The notes under the pieces are model-generated. The model did no database searches and was not told the DNA's origin. It saw only the letters and a list, made by a program, of their open reading frames with translations. The translations under genes were made by a program, and so were the position numbers. A stretch of DNA of 38,929 nucleotides, from contig NZ_KI914857.1 of the NCBI RefSeq assembly GCF_000520555.1, positions 59,765-98,693 on the forward strand. The letters run 5' to 3'. Positions 17,652 through 26,538 of this stretch are shown one piece after another. Numbering within the stretch: position 1 is the first letter of the stretch; every line of letters begins with the position of its first letter. This DNA comes from Arthrobacter sp. Br18 (lineage in GTDB: Bacteria > Actinomycetota > Actinomycetes > Actinomycetales > Micrococcaceae).

Positions 17652-18697
17652 GCCGTCACCCCGGTGTCCTTCTGGATACGCTCCGGCCGGGTGTCGGGAG
17701 GGCCGGCCGGTCCGGTGGTGTCAGAGAATCTCGCCGGGCGGCCCAACGTCCTGCGGCGGGCATAGACGGCGACCGCGGCGACGATGACGACGCCGCGCAC
17801 CACGTCCTTGAGAAAGGGATTGATCTGCAGGACGCTCATGATGTTGTCCATCATCGCGAAGATCAGCACCCCGCCCAGCGTTCCGACCAGCGACCCTTTT
17901 CCACCGGCGAGCAGGGTCCCGCCGAGGACCACCGCCGCGATGGACAGCAGGTCATAGCCGCCCTGCGATCCGATGGTGGGGCTGCCCACCCCGAGGCGCG
18001 CCGCAAGCAGGAGCCCGGCGAGCCCCGCCAGGACGGAGCACAGCACGTGTGCGGCGATCACGGGAACTCGCGTCTTGATTCCGGACATCCGGGCGACGGT
18101 GAGGTCGCCTCCGACAGCGAACATGTGGGAACCCAGCCGCGAGCGGTTCAGCAGGAGCAGGACCGCTCCGGCGCAGGCGAGCATGATGAGGGTGGATACC
18201 GGAACGGGTCCGATCCCGGTGGCCCCGATGAGCCGGAATGCCAGCGGAGTCTGGCCGGCGCTCCCCTTGTAGTTGGAGGCAAGGTATCCGCTGATGATCA
18301 GTCCCATGCCGAGGGTCGCTATGAAACCGTGCACCTTGAGGCCGGACACGATCAGTCCGTTGGCAAGGCCGATGGCGGCGGCCAGGGCGAGGGCTGCCAG
18401 CACGCCCGGGAGGATGTTGCCGGTTTCGTTCGCCATGACGGTGGCAGCGACGAGGCTCGACAGGCTGATGACGTAGGGCACCGACAGGTCGAGGCTTCCG
18501 ACCAGGATGACGAGGGTCTGCCCGATCGCGATGAAGCCCAGCACGCTGGTTCCGGTGAGGATGTCCGAGATGTTGCCGGTGCTGAAGAAGTTCCGGCCGG
18601 CGCTGCCCACGAGCACTGCGCCGACGGCGATGGTCACCAGGACCACGGCGTAGACGATGTGGGTCGACGTCAGGGCGGGTGTCTTTCGCGGGCTCAC
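17648..18697 (-). CDS. CUT2 sugar ABC transporter permease (RbsC-like, 2 of 2)
   Basis: A 349-residue permease of the same family, with VGSLDLSVPYVISLS (about 63-77) as the conserved segment and AVGGDLTVARMSGIKT in the cytoplasmic loop. GTG start at 18697 overlaps the ATPase stop (GTGA, 18694-18697), showing translational coupling along the transporter genes. Hydrophobic helices fill nearly the whole length. Confidence 0.88.
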   Translation of the reverse strand: MSPRKTPALTSTHIVYAVVLVTIAVGAVLVGSAGRNFFSTGNISDILTGTSVLGFIAIGQTLVILVGSLDLSVPYVISLSSLVAATVMANETGNILPGVLAALALAAAIGLANGLIVSGLKVHGFIATLGMGLIISGYLASNYKGSAGQTPLAFRLIGATGIGPVPVSTLIMLACAGAVLLLLNRSRLGSHMFAVGGDLTVARMSGIKTRVPVIAAHVLCSVLAGLAGLLLAARLGVGSPTIGSQGGYDLLSIAAVVLGGTLLAGGKGSLVGTLGGVLIFAMMDNIMSVLQINPFLKDVVRGVVIVAAVAVYARRRTLGRPARFSDTTGPAGPPDTRPERIQKDTGVTA

Positions 18698-20220
18698 TGG
18701 GATGCCTCCTGATCGGCTCGGACGCCGGCGGCCAGCGCCAGCACTTCTTCCTCCGTCGACTCCGGTGGGGCAGTGCCGGCGATCCGCCCGTCACGCAGCA
18801 CGAGGATCCGGTCCGCCATGCCGAGGACTTCGGGGATTTCGCTCGACACCATCAGGATCGCGGCGCCGTTCGCGGCGAGGGAGCGCATGAGCTGGTACAC
18901 GGCAAGCTTGGCGCCGACGTCGATCCCGCGGGTGGGTTCGTCAAGCAGCACCACGCGCGGGTTCACGGCGAGCCACTTCGCGAGGACCACCTTCTGCTGG
19001 TTGCCGCCGGAAAGGTACTGGACCTCCTGGCTCAGGTCCCTCGCCCCTACTTCCAGCGAGGAGAACATCGCGGGGATGCCGGCCCGGGCCTTGCGGTTCC
19101 GCGACGGAAAGACCGACCGGACCACGCTGAGTGCATTGTCGAGGATCGACTGGTTCAGGCTGAGCCCCTCGGACTTGCGGTCCTCGGTGATCAGGGCGAT
19201 ACCGCGCCGGACGGCCTCCCGGGGGGATCGGCCCGCGTACCTGACGCCCGAGAGCTCCATAGTGCCGCGGGTGAAGGGCGCGGCGCCGAAGAGGGCCTCG
19301 AGCAGTTCGGTCCGGCCAGACCCCTGCAGGCCCGCGACGCCGACGATCTCGCCGGTCCGGAGGGACAGGTCGATCGAATCGAGCTGGTCGTTGCCGCACT
19401 TCTCGGCCCGCAGTACCACCTCGCCGACGGCGGTGCCCGGTTCGATGTCCGGGAAATAGGCGGAAATGGGTCGTCCCACCATGAGCCGGACGAGTGCGGC
19501 GTCGTCGAGTTCCGACGCAGGGTGGCAACCCACCACCTGCCCGTCCTTCAGCACCGTGATGATGTCGCACAGGTCGAAGATCTCCTTCAGCCGGTGGGAC
19601 ACATAGAGCACTGCGACGCCGCGCGAGGTGAGCCGCCGGATGATCTCGTACAGCAGCTCCACCTCCGGTCCGGCCAGGGCTGCGGTGGGCTCATCCATCG
19701 AGATGATCCGCGCGTCATAGCTGATGGCCTTCGCGATCTCGACGATCTGCTGTTGCGCCACGGACAGCGAGCTCACCGGGCTGCCCGGCCTGATGCTCGA
19801 GACACCGAGTTCGGCGAGGAGTTCCGAGGTTCGCGCCTGCATGGTCCGGGTGTCGGTCAGGATGCCACGGCGCGGCTCCCTGCCGAGGAAGATGTTCTCC
19901 GCCACCGAGCGTTCGGGCAGCAGGTTGAACTCCTGGAACACCGTCGACAGCCCGGCGGCATGCGCCTGGGTGGGGTGGGAGAAATCCACCGCCTGACCGG
20001 CGATCTCGATCGTTCCGGAATCGCGCTGGTGGACACCCGCGAGCAGCTTCATCAGCGTCGATTTTCCTGCGCCGTTCTCCCCGACCAGCCCATGGACCTG
20101 CCCGGGGAACAGCGTGAGGTCGGCGTTGCTCAGCACCGGTACGCCGAAGAAACTCTTCGACAGTCCGGCTGCGCGCAGAACGGCTTCCGAACCGGCGGGG
20201 GAGTCGACGTCGTTATCCAC
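18694..20220 (-). CDS. CUT2 sugar ABC transporter ATP-binding protein (RbsA/MglA-like)
   Basis: A 508-residue protein with two fused nucleotide-binding domains. NBD1: Walker A GENGAGKST (about 43-51), signature LSVAQQQIVEIAKAI, Walker B IISMDEPTAAL. NBD2: degenerate Walker A GLQGSGRTE, usual in this family, signature LSGGNQQKVVLAKW, Walker B VVLLDEPTRGID. The GTG at 20220 gives the usual family length, about 500; no strong Shine-Dalgarno sequence is visible before it, and the open frame continues upstream without support. First gene of the nine-gene operon, 23 bases downstream of the inverted repeat 20243-20274. Confidence 0.88.
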   Translation of the reverse strand: MDNDVDSPAGSEAVLRAAGLSKSFFGVPVLSNADLTLFPGQVHGLVGENGAGKSTLMKLLAGVHQRDSGTIEIAGQAVDFSHPTQAHAAGLSTVFQEFNLLPERSVAENIFLGREPRRGILTDTRTMQARTSELLAELGVSSIRPGSPVSSLSVAQQQIVEIAKAISYDARIISMDEPTAALAGPEVELLYEIIRRLTSRGVAVLYVSHRLKEIFDLCDIITVLKDGQVVGCHPASELDDAALVRLMVGRPISAYFPDIEPGTAVGEVVLRAEKCGNDQLDSIDLSLRTGEIVGVAGLQGSGRTELLEALFGAAPFTRGTMELSGVRYAGRSPREAVRRGIALITEDRKSEGLSLNQSILDNALSVVRSVFPSRNRKARAGIPAMFSSLEVGARDLSQEVQYLSGGNQQKVVLAKWLAVNPRVVLLDEPTRGIDVGAKLAVYQLMRSLAANGAAILMVSSEIPEVLGMADRILVLRDGRIAGTAPPESTEEEVLALAAGVRADQEASQ

Positions 20221-20242
20221 GGGCTCACTGTGACACAACGAA

Positions 20243-20274
20243 GCGACTTTTGTCGATAGAACTACAAAAGTCGC
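20243..20274. promoter_or_regulatory. Probable ROK-regulator operator, 11-bp perfect inverted repeat
   Basis: GCGACTTTTGT (20243-20253) and ACAAAAGTCGC (20264-20274) are perfect inverted copies separated by 10 bases. They stand in the 100-bp gap between the divergent sugar operon (start 20220) and the ROK regulator (start 20321). A/T-rich arms around a roughly 10-base spacer are usual for NagC/Mlc/XylR-type operators. The site is placed to control both directions. Confidence 0.75.
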
Positions 20275-20320
20275 GTGTTGGCGATGGATAGCCGGGTGCC
20301 GGACGTGGTTTACTTCAGGA

Positions 20321-21556
20321 ATGCTGACCACGACGCAGATGCAGGGGGCAGGGGTTACCGCGGTTCCACAGGGGGTACGTGCTGCTCCTCCCGCCCCCGG
20401 TGCGAGCGAGATCTTCCAGTTGCTGCGCGACGGGCAGCCCCGTACCCGCGCCGAACTGGCGCAGCTCACAGGGCTCGCCCGGTCCACCGTGGCGTCGCGC
20501 GTGGACACCCTGATGGAACTCGGATATGTGGCTCCCTATGGAGGCGGCGCTTCCACCGGTGGCCGCCCGCCGTCATTGTTCGCCCTCAACCCGGCCGCGC
20601 GCGTGGTGATCGGCGCTGATCTCGGGGCCACGCACGCGCTGGTCATCCTCTCCGACCTGGCGGGTACCGAGCTCGGCTCCGAGCGGACGGAACTCGACAT
20701 CTCCGAGGGCCCGGAAACCGTCCTCGGCTGGCTGATCGGGGCCGTGTCCCGGCTTCTGGCGGCCGGACAGCGCGACACGGGCGAACTCGCGGCCATCGGC
20801 ATCGGCCTCCCCGGTCCGGTGGAGCACGACACCGGCCGGCCCATCAATCCGCCGATCATGCCCGGCTGGGACAGGTTCGACGTTCCGGCGATGGTGCAGC
20901 GGGCGTACCGCGTTCCCGTGCTCGTGGACAACGACGTGAACATCATGGCCCTGGGGGAACAGAACGCCAACTGGCGTGACACGGGTGACCTGATGTTCAT
21001 CAAGGTGGCAACCGGAATCGGCGCCGGAATCATCTCCGGCGGGACACTGCAGCGCGGCGCCCAGGGCACGGCGGGCGATCTGGGCCATGTCCGGATCCTC
21101 CGCGGCGGCGAGTTGCCGTGCAGGTGTGGGAATACCGGGTGCCTTGAAGCGGTGGCCGGCGGTCCGGCGCTCGCGGCGGCACTCAGTACCGGCACCGGGC
21201 ACCGGCTCTCCTCGGGCAGCGAGGTCATTTCCCTCGTACGCGCCGGTGATGCCGCGGCGATCCAGGTGATCCGCCAGGCGGGGCGCGACATCGGGGACGT
21301 CCTGGCCACCTGCGTGAACCTCATCAACCCGTCGGTCATCGTGGTGGGCGGCATTATGGCCTCGGCCGGGGAACACCTGCTGGCGGGGATCCGCGAAGTG
21401 GTCTACCGGCGGTCGCTTCCCCTGGCGACCGAGCACCTGCGGATCGTCCCCTCGGTGTCGGGTGAACGGGCCGGTGTCTCGGGCGCCGCGGCGATGGCCA
21501 TAGCCCACGTGCTGTCGCCGGAATCGATCGAGGCCGCGACACTGTCGGCTCCGTGA
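20321..21556 (+). CDS. ROK-family transcriptional regulator
   Basis: A 411-residue repressor-type protein. A winged helix lies at about 28-85 (RTRAELAQLTGLARSTVASRVD, then GGRPPSLFALN), followed by the ROK sugar-kinase-like domain with GADLGATHA, GIGLPGPV and the zinc motif CRCGNTGCLE (about 267-276). Divergent from the nine-gene sugar operon and adjacent to the inverted repeat 20243-20274, its likely operator and autoregulatory site. The AGGA before the ATG is only 3 bases away, and TTTACT lies 6 bases before the ATG, so a leaderless transcript is possible. The effector is presumably the sugar or a breakdown product. Confidence 0.9.
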   Translation: MLTTTQMQGAGVTAVPQGVRAAPPAPGASEIFQLLRDGQPRTRAELAQLTGLARSTVASRVDTLMELGYVAPYGGGASTGGRPPSLFALNPAARVVIGADLGATHALVILSDLAGTELGSERTELDISEGPETVLGWLIGAVSRLLAAGQRDTGELAAIGIGLPGPVEHDTGRPINPPIMPGWDRFDVPAMVQRAYRVPVLVDNDVNIMALGEQNANWRDTGDLMFIKVATGIGAGIISGGTLQRGAQGTAGDLGHVRILRGGELPCRCGNTGCLEAVAGGPALAAALSTGTGHRLSSGSEVISLVRAGDAAAIQVIRQAGRDIGDVLATCVNLINPSVIVVGGIMASAGEHLLAGIREVVYRRSLPLATEHLRIVPSVSGERAGVSGAAAMAIAHVLSPESIEAATLSAP

Positions 21557-21588
21557 CCACACCGGCCGGCAGGCCTGCCCGCCGTCGA

Positions 21589-21594
21589 TAGACT
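21589..21594 (+). promoter_or_regulatory. -10 box of leaderless pyrE promoter
   Basis: TAGACT followed by 6 bases (GGCCGC) and the pyrE ATG. Nothing resembling a Shine-Dalgarno sequence lies before the start, so translation probably begins on a leaderless mRNA. No clear -35 box is seen. Confidence 0.55.
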
Positions 21595-21600
21595 GGCCGC

Positions 21601-22176
21601 ATGACCGCAGATACTTCCTCCGCCCCCTCCGACCGCGCCCGGCTCCTTGAGCTGATCAAGGAGCTCGCCGTCGTGCACGAGAAGGTGACGCTTTCCAGTG
21701 GCATCGAGGCCGACTACTACATCGACCTGCGCCGCGTCACGCTGCACTCCGAGGCCTCGGCCCTGGTGGGACGGGTGATGCTGGCACTGCTCGACGACGC
21801 CGGCATCCGGTTCCGGAGCGCCGGCGGCCTGACCATGGGGGCGGACCCGGTGGGCACCGCCGTGATGCACGCTGCCTCCCAGGCAGGCCGTGCCGTCGAT
21901 GCGTTCGTGGTGCGCAAGGCACAGAAGACGTACGGGATGGCGCGCCAGGTGGAGGGACCCGACGTCGCGGGCCGCCCCGTCGTCGTCCTCGAGGACACCT
22001 CCACAACCGGCGGGTCGGCGCTGACGGCCGTCGAGGGCGTGCGGAAGGCCGGCGGCGAGGTGCAGGCCGTCGCCGTCATCGTGGACCGCAGCACCGGCTC
22101 GAAGGAGCGGATCGAAACCGAAGCGGGGGTCCCCTATCTCTTCGCGTTCGGGAAGGACGAGCTCGGTCTCGCCTAG
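21601..22176 (+). CDS. pyrE: Orotate phosphoribosyltransferase
   Basis: A 191-residue enzyme converting orotate and PRPP to orotidine 5'-phosphate in pyrimidine synthesis. The PRPP-binding motif VVLEDTSTTGGSAL is at about 127-140, the flexible-loop lysines are in VRKAQKTYG, and the N-terminal part has the substrate signature SGIEADYYIDLR. Length is typical. It stands alone rather than with other pyr genes; the downstream hydrolase has its own ribosome-binding site 38 bases later. Confidence 0.93.
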   Translation: MTADTSSAPSDRARLLELIKELAVVHEKVTLSSGIEADYYIDLRRVTLHSEASALVGRVMLALLDDAGIRFRSAGGLTMGADPVGTAVMHAASQAGRAVDAFVVRKAQKTYGMARQVEGPDVAGRPVVVLEDTSTTGGSALTAVEGVRKAGGEVQAVAVIVDRSTGSKERIETEAGVPYLFAFGKDELGLA

Positions 22177-22214
22177 CGGCCTGATCGTCGTCCTGGGTGG
22201 GAGGAAGGGCCTGC

Positions 22215-23216
22215 ATGACCGGTGATGCAGAGCGGTTCCTTGCCTCCTCGAGCGACCTCTCCGGCTTCTCCCGGAGGGCATTCCTGATCGGCTCCGGACT
22301 GGGGGTGACACTCGCCGCGGACCTCGCAGTGACCCGGCGCATCCAGCGGCAACGCGAGGAACTGCGCATTTTGCCGCTCGATGACGACTCGGCCGGCACC
22401 AGTTTCCCCGACGCGAGCTGGGTCCTCTTCCCGGGGTACAAGACCAGCTGGGAGGAGGGCCTCTGGATCCTCAACTCCCTCCGGCCGACACTGTCGCGGC
22501 GCGGCCGGATGGCTGTGGTGGGCTACTCGAACCGGGGCCTGGACATCAACAACATCGTGGCGGCGATGAACCGGTACGTGCGGAATTTCCAGCTGGAGAA
22601 GCTGTATTTGTACGGCCACAGCTTCGGCGGCATGGTGGCGGTCGAGGTGGCGGCGCGCCTCGCGGAGCGGGGAATCCCGGTGGAACTGATCCTGCTCGAC
22701 TCGAGCCCGCACGGCCGGGACGACGTGCTGGACCAGCGGATGTTCGAGGGCGTGGTCTTCCTCTACGAGGCCGGATACCGGGTACCCATCGTGGTGCGCG
22801 GCGGTTATGAGCTCGGTGAGCGGATCGTCCACAAGAATGAGCGCTCGTGGCGCCAGATCGTGGACCAGACTCTTGAACAGCTCTCACCCCTGGCCCCCAG
22901 CAGCGCCCTCATCCAGTCCCAGGCCTCCTACATCTACCGCTTCAATGTCGGGCGCTTCGCGGGCGCGCTCGGGGAGGCCCGCATGGCGTTCATCGGCAAC
23001 CCGAACGACGCCGTCGTCAATTACGCGCTCGCACGCCCCGGGTGGGCCGCGGCGTTCCCGGAGCATATGGTTTCGGCCGACCTCGTGACCACCGGCGCCC
23101 TCCCCGCCCACGCGAGCCCCCAGTGGAATCCGCTGATCTACCGGACGGTCGTCCAGACCATCCAGGACGAACTGATCCCGCTGCCGGCCGGCGGCGGGCG
23201 GAAGTCGGCTATCTGA
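22215..23216 (+). CDS. Alpha/beta hydrolase with Tat-like signal/anchor
   Basis: A 333-residue alpha/beta-hydrolase-fold protein. The nucleophile elbow GHSFGG is at about 135-140, preceded by the strand KLYLYG, and LILLDSSPHG may carry the acid region. The N terminus has SRRAFL (19-24) followed by a hydrophobic stretch, close to a twin-arginine signal, so the enzyme is probably exported or membrane-anchored outside the cell. GGAGGAAGG lies 6 bases before ATG 22215, which decides this start over an upstream in-frame ATG at 22197. Substrate unknown; esterase, lipase or thioesterase activity is possible. Confidence 0.75.
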   Translation: MTGDAERFLASSSDLSGFSRRAFLIGSGLGVTLAADLAVTRRIQRQREELRILPLDDDSAGTSFPDASWVLFPGYKTSWEEGLWILNSLRPTLSRRGRMAVVGYSNRGLDINNIVAAMNRYVRNFQLEKLYLYGHSFGGMVAVEVAARLAERGIPVELILLDSSPHGRDDVLDQRMFEGVVFLYEAGYRVPIVVRGGYELGERIVHKNERSWRQIVDQTLEQLSPLAPSSALIQSQASYIYRFNVGRFAGALGEARMAFIGNPNDAVVNYALARPGWAAAFPEHMVSADLVTTGALPAHASPQWNPLIYRTVVQTIQDELIPLPAGGGRKSAI

Positions 23217-23228
23217 TGTCGGCTATCT
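23204..23228. repeat. Two-copy direct repeat with 14-bp period
   Basis: GTCGGCTATCT occurs at 23204-23214 and again at 23218-23228. The first copy carries the end of the hydrolase gene and the second the stop of the convergent HAD gene. It looks like a small tandem duplication at a convergent gene junction. Confidence 0.7.
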
Positions 23229-24006
23229 AGACCTGATCGATGAGGTCGGCCACGGAGTCGAGGATCTGGGCCGGCCGGAAGGGGTAGGCGTCGATGTCGC
23301 TGCGCTGGGTGATGCCGCTGAGGACGAGGACCGTGTGGAGCCCGGCCTCCATGCCCGCGATGATGTCGGTGTCCATCCGGTCCCCGATCATCGCCGTCGT
23401 TTCCGAGTGCGCGTCGATCTGGTTCATGGCGGAGCGGAACATCATGGGATTGGGCTTGCCGACAATGTAGGGGGCCCGGTTGGTCGCGGCGGTGATCATG
23501 GCGGCGATCGCGCCGGTGGCGGGAAGCGGGCCCTCCTTCGAGGGCCCCGTGACATCGGGGTTGGTGGCGATGAAGCGGGCGCCGTCGAGGATCAGCCGGA
23601 CCGCCTTGGTGATCGCCTCGAAGGAGTACGTGCGGGTTTCGCCGAGCACCACGTAGTCGGGAGTGGAGTCGGTGAGGACGAAGCCCGCTTCGTGCAGCGC
23701 CGTGGTCAGCCCGGCCTCGCCGATCACGTAGGCGCGGCCTCCGGGAAGCTGGTCCTTGAGGAACTGCGCCGTGGCCAGGGCCGAGGTCCACAGGTTCTCC
23801 TCGGGAATCTCGAGCCCGGAGGATTTCAGCCGAGCGGCGAGGTCCCTCGGAGTGTAGATCGAGTTGTTGGTCAGCACGAGGAAGCGTTTCGAGGTGGCCA
23901 CCCAGCGGTCGATGAGCTCGGCCGCACCGGGAATGGCGGAGTTCTCGTGAACGAGCACGCCGTCCATGTCGGTGAGCCAGCATTCGATGTGTTCGTTCTC
24001 CCGCAT
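23227..24006 (-). CDS. HAD-IIA phosphatase, NagD-like
   Basis: A 259-residue haloacid dehalogenase-superfamily hydrolase of subfamily IIA. Motif I DMDGV (about 13-17) has the catalytic Asp pair, motif II is VLTNNS, motif III Lys is in GKPNP and motif IV is GDRMDTD. The cap inserted between motifs II and III is of the C2 type. Family members dephosphorylate small phosphorylated metabolites such as nucleotides, glycerol phosphate or p-nitrophenyl phosphate. GAAGGAAG precedes the ATG. Convergent with the hydrolase gene and divergent from the SpoU gene. Confidence 0.88.
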   Translation of the reverse strand: MRENEHIECWLTDMDGVLVHENSAIPGAAELIDRWVATSKRFLVLTNNSIYTPRDLAARLKSSGLEIPEENLWTSALATAQFLKDQLPGGRAYVIGEAGLTTALHEAGFVLTDSTPDYVVLGETRTYSFEAITKAVRLILDGARFIATNPDVTGPSKEGPLPATGAIAAMITAATNRAPYIVGKPNPMMFRSAMNQIDAHSETTAMIGDRMDTDIIAGMEAGLHTVLVLSGITQRSDIDAYPFRPAQILDSVADLIDQV

Positions 24007-24057
24007 GGGCTTCCTTCGCTGGTGGGGATGCTGACGATCAGGCCCAGTCTTTCACCT

Positions 24058-24063
24058 TAGGCT
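24058..24063 (+). promoter_or_regulatory. -10 box of leaderless SpoU-gene promoter
   Basis: TAGGCT followed by exactly 6 bases (GGAGTG) and the GTG at 24070, matching the spacing seen at nadE and pyrE. This favours 24070 over the GTG at 24067 as the start codon. Confidence 0.5.
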
Positions 24064-24069
24064 GGAGTG

Positions 24070-24732
24070 GTGAAAGAGAGCATCGAGGTTGCCGTGCCCG
24101 GCACGAAGCCGCCGGAGCCCGCGCCTGCCGTCGGCGTCGGCCCCTGGGAGGGCGAGTGGCCGGAGGGCGGGCAGTGGGATGAGGAACTGCTGGCCGCGGG
24201 GGATACACGCAATGTGGTGGACGCCTACCGGTACTGGAGGCACGAGGCGATCGTCGCCGACCTCGACACCCGGCGGCACCCGTTCCACGTGGCCATCGAA
24301 AACTGGCAGCACGACCTGAACATCGGCTCGGTGGTCCGAACGGCCAACGCGTTCCTCGCGAAGGAGGTCCACATCATCGGACGACGCCGGTGGAACCGGC
24401 GCGGTGCGATGGTCACCGACCGCTACCAGCATGTGCGGCACCATTCCACCGTGGAGGAGTTCGTCGCCTGGGCACAGGGTGAGGGCCTGCGGATCGTGGG
24501 AATCGACAATTTCCCCGATTCGGTGCCGCTCGAGACCTATGAGCTTCCCGAGAGGTGCGTCCTCGTGTTCGGGCAGGAGGGCCCCGGCCTGACGGAGGAC
24601 ATCCACGCCGCCGCCGATGCGACCCTGTCCATTGCGCAGTTCGGGTCGACGCGGTCCATGAACGCCTCAGCCGCTGCGGCCATCGCGATGCACGGCTGGG
24701 TGCGCCGGCACGTCTTCGCGCAGCCGGTCTGA
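24070..24732 (+). CDS. SpoU/TrmH-family RNA 2'-O-methyltransferase
   Basis: A 220-residue SAM-dependent RNA methyltransferase with a SPOUT knot. Motif 1 NIGSVVRTANAF is at about 84-95, motif 2 LVFGQEGPGL at about 165-174 and motif 3 SMNASAAAAIAMHGW at about 196-210. The N-terminal 50 residues are acidic and Pro/Gly-rich. Target is a tRNA or rRNA ribose, not identifiable from sequence. GTG 24070 is chosen for the -10 box spacing; GTG 24067 would add one residue. Confidence 0.88.
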   Translation: MKESIEVAVPGTKPPEPAPAVGVGPWEGEWPEGGQWDEELLAAGDTRNVVDAYRYWRHEAIVADLDTRRHPFHVAIENWQHDLNIGSVVRTANAFLAKEVHIIGRRRWNRRGAMVTDRYQHVRHHSTVEEFVAWAQGEGLRIVGIDNFPDSVPLETYELPERCVLVFGQEGPGLTEDIHAAADATLSIAQFGSTRSMNASAAAAIAMHGWVRRHVFAQPV

Positions 24733-24760
24733 TGGCGTTCCCGGGCGCGGCGGCCGTCGG

Positions 24761-24802
24761 CTGACCGCAGGTTCGTCGGCGGCGTGAACCCTGCGCGGTC
24801 AG
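24761..24802 (+). terminator. Imperfect hairpin between the SpoU gene and fba
   Basis: CTGACCGC-AGG-TTC (24761-24774) pairs with GAACCCTGCGCGGTCAG (24786-24802) through 8+3+3 base pairs with two small bulges. It begins 28 bases after the SpoU-gene stop and lacks a U-run. It may be a weak terminator, or a dyad in the fba promoter region. Confidence 0.4.
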
Positions 24803-24813
24803 GCCCTGATCGC

Positions 24814-24819
24814 TAGGAT
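24814..24819 (+). promoter_or_regulatory. Possible -10 box of the fba promoter
   Basis: TAGGAT lies 37 bases before the fba ATG, leaving a leader that contains the ribosome-binding site AAGGAG (24843-24848). The -35 region is poor. Confidence 0.4.
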
Positions 24820-24856
24820 GAAGCAAGCAGTTCCCATCCATGAAGGAGTCAGCAGC

Positions 24857-25876
<1,020 letters not shown>

Positions 25877-25879
25877 GAC

Positions 25880-26299
25880 ATGTCGGACAGCTTCCGCAAG
25901 AACCTGATGGGCCCCGAGCCCACCTACCTTCCCGAGGAGCCGGAGGTTCTGCAGCGATTGGCGGCCGGAGATGAAGCCGTCGACCTCGCGGCCCGGCACC
26001 CGACGTCGTCCCTGGTCTGGGCCATCCTCGCGGACGAGGCGTACGCGGAGGGCCGCACCATCGAGTCCTACGCCTACGCGCGCACCGGCTACCACCGCGG
26101 GCTCGATTCCCTGCGCCGCAGCGGGTGGCGCGGAACCGGTCCGGTGCCCTACTCCCATGAGCCGAACCGCGGCTTCCTCCGGGCGCTCTACGCGCTCGGG
26201 CGTGCCGCGGCGTCGATCGGCGAGATAGAGGAAGCAGAACGGATTGCGGCGCTCCTCCGGGACTCCGATCCGGAAGCGAGCGCACAGCTGGGGTCGTAA
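25880..26299 (+). CDS. DUF3151 family protein
   Basis: A 139-residue soluble protein of the actinobacterial DUF3151 family. Recognisable parts are NLMGPEPTYLP at the N terminus, the helical WAILADEAY, and RTGYHRGLDSLRRSGWRGTG followed by NRGFLRALYALGRAA. The sequence reads like a few TPR-type helical hairpins. It starts 3 bases after fbaA and is conserved beside that gene in actinobacteria as far as I know, so a role linked to the aldolase is possible but unproven. A strong terminator follows. Confidence 0.88.
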   Translation: MSDSFRKNLMGPEPTYLPEEPEVLQRLAAGDEAVDLAARHPTSSLVWAILADEAYAEGRTIESYAYARTGYHRGLDSLRRSGWRGTGPVPYSHEPNRGFLRALYALGRAAASIGEIEEAERIAALLRDSDPEASAQLGS

Positions 26300-26340
26300 C
26301 GACCGGCGCACAACCTCTAACACATACCACGCCGTACCAG

Positions 26341-26375
26341 AAAAAGGGAGCCACCATTCCGGTGGCTCCCTTTTT
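26341..26375. terminator. Strong bidirectional intrinsic terminator
   Basis: AAAAAGGGAGCCACC (26341-26355), loop ATTCC, and GGTGGCTCCCTTTTT (26361-26375): a perfect 15-bp stem whose ends form an A-run and a U-run. It closes the fbaA-DUF3151 operon 42 bases after the stop and would also work on the minus strand. Confidence 0.93.
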
Positions 26376-26429
26376 GCCCTCAAAGTCCAGTGAAGGACGC
26401 GGGATGCCCGTAGTGCGGCGTCGGACTAC

Positions 26430-26459
26430 TTGGTCAGACCGGGTAGAAACAGGTAGCAA
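26430..26459 (+). promoter_or_regulatory. Possible promoter of the HTH gene
   Basis: TTGGTC (26430-26435), 18 bases, then TAGCAA (26454-26459). It lies about 80 bases before the ATG of the small HTH gene and just after the terminator. Confidence 0.35.
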
Positions 26460-26538
26460 TGACGGTTGTGCAACCTTCAATCACGAGTCCACAGTTAAAG
26501 GAGTCAACCAACGTGTTTCAGGAGACGAAAGGTACACG

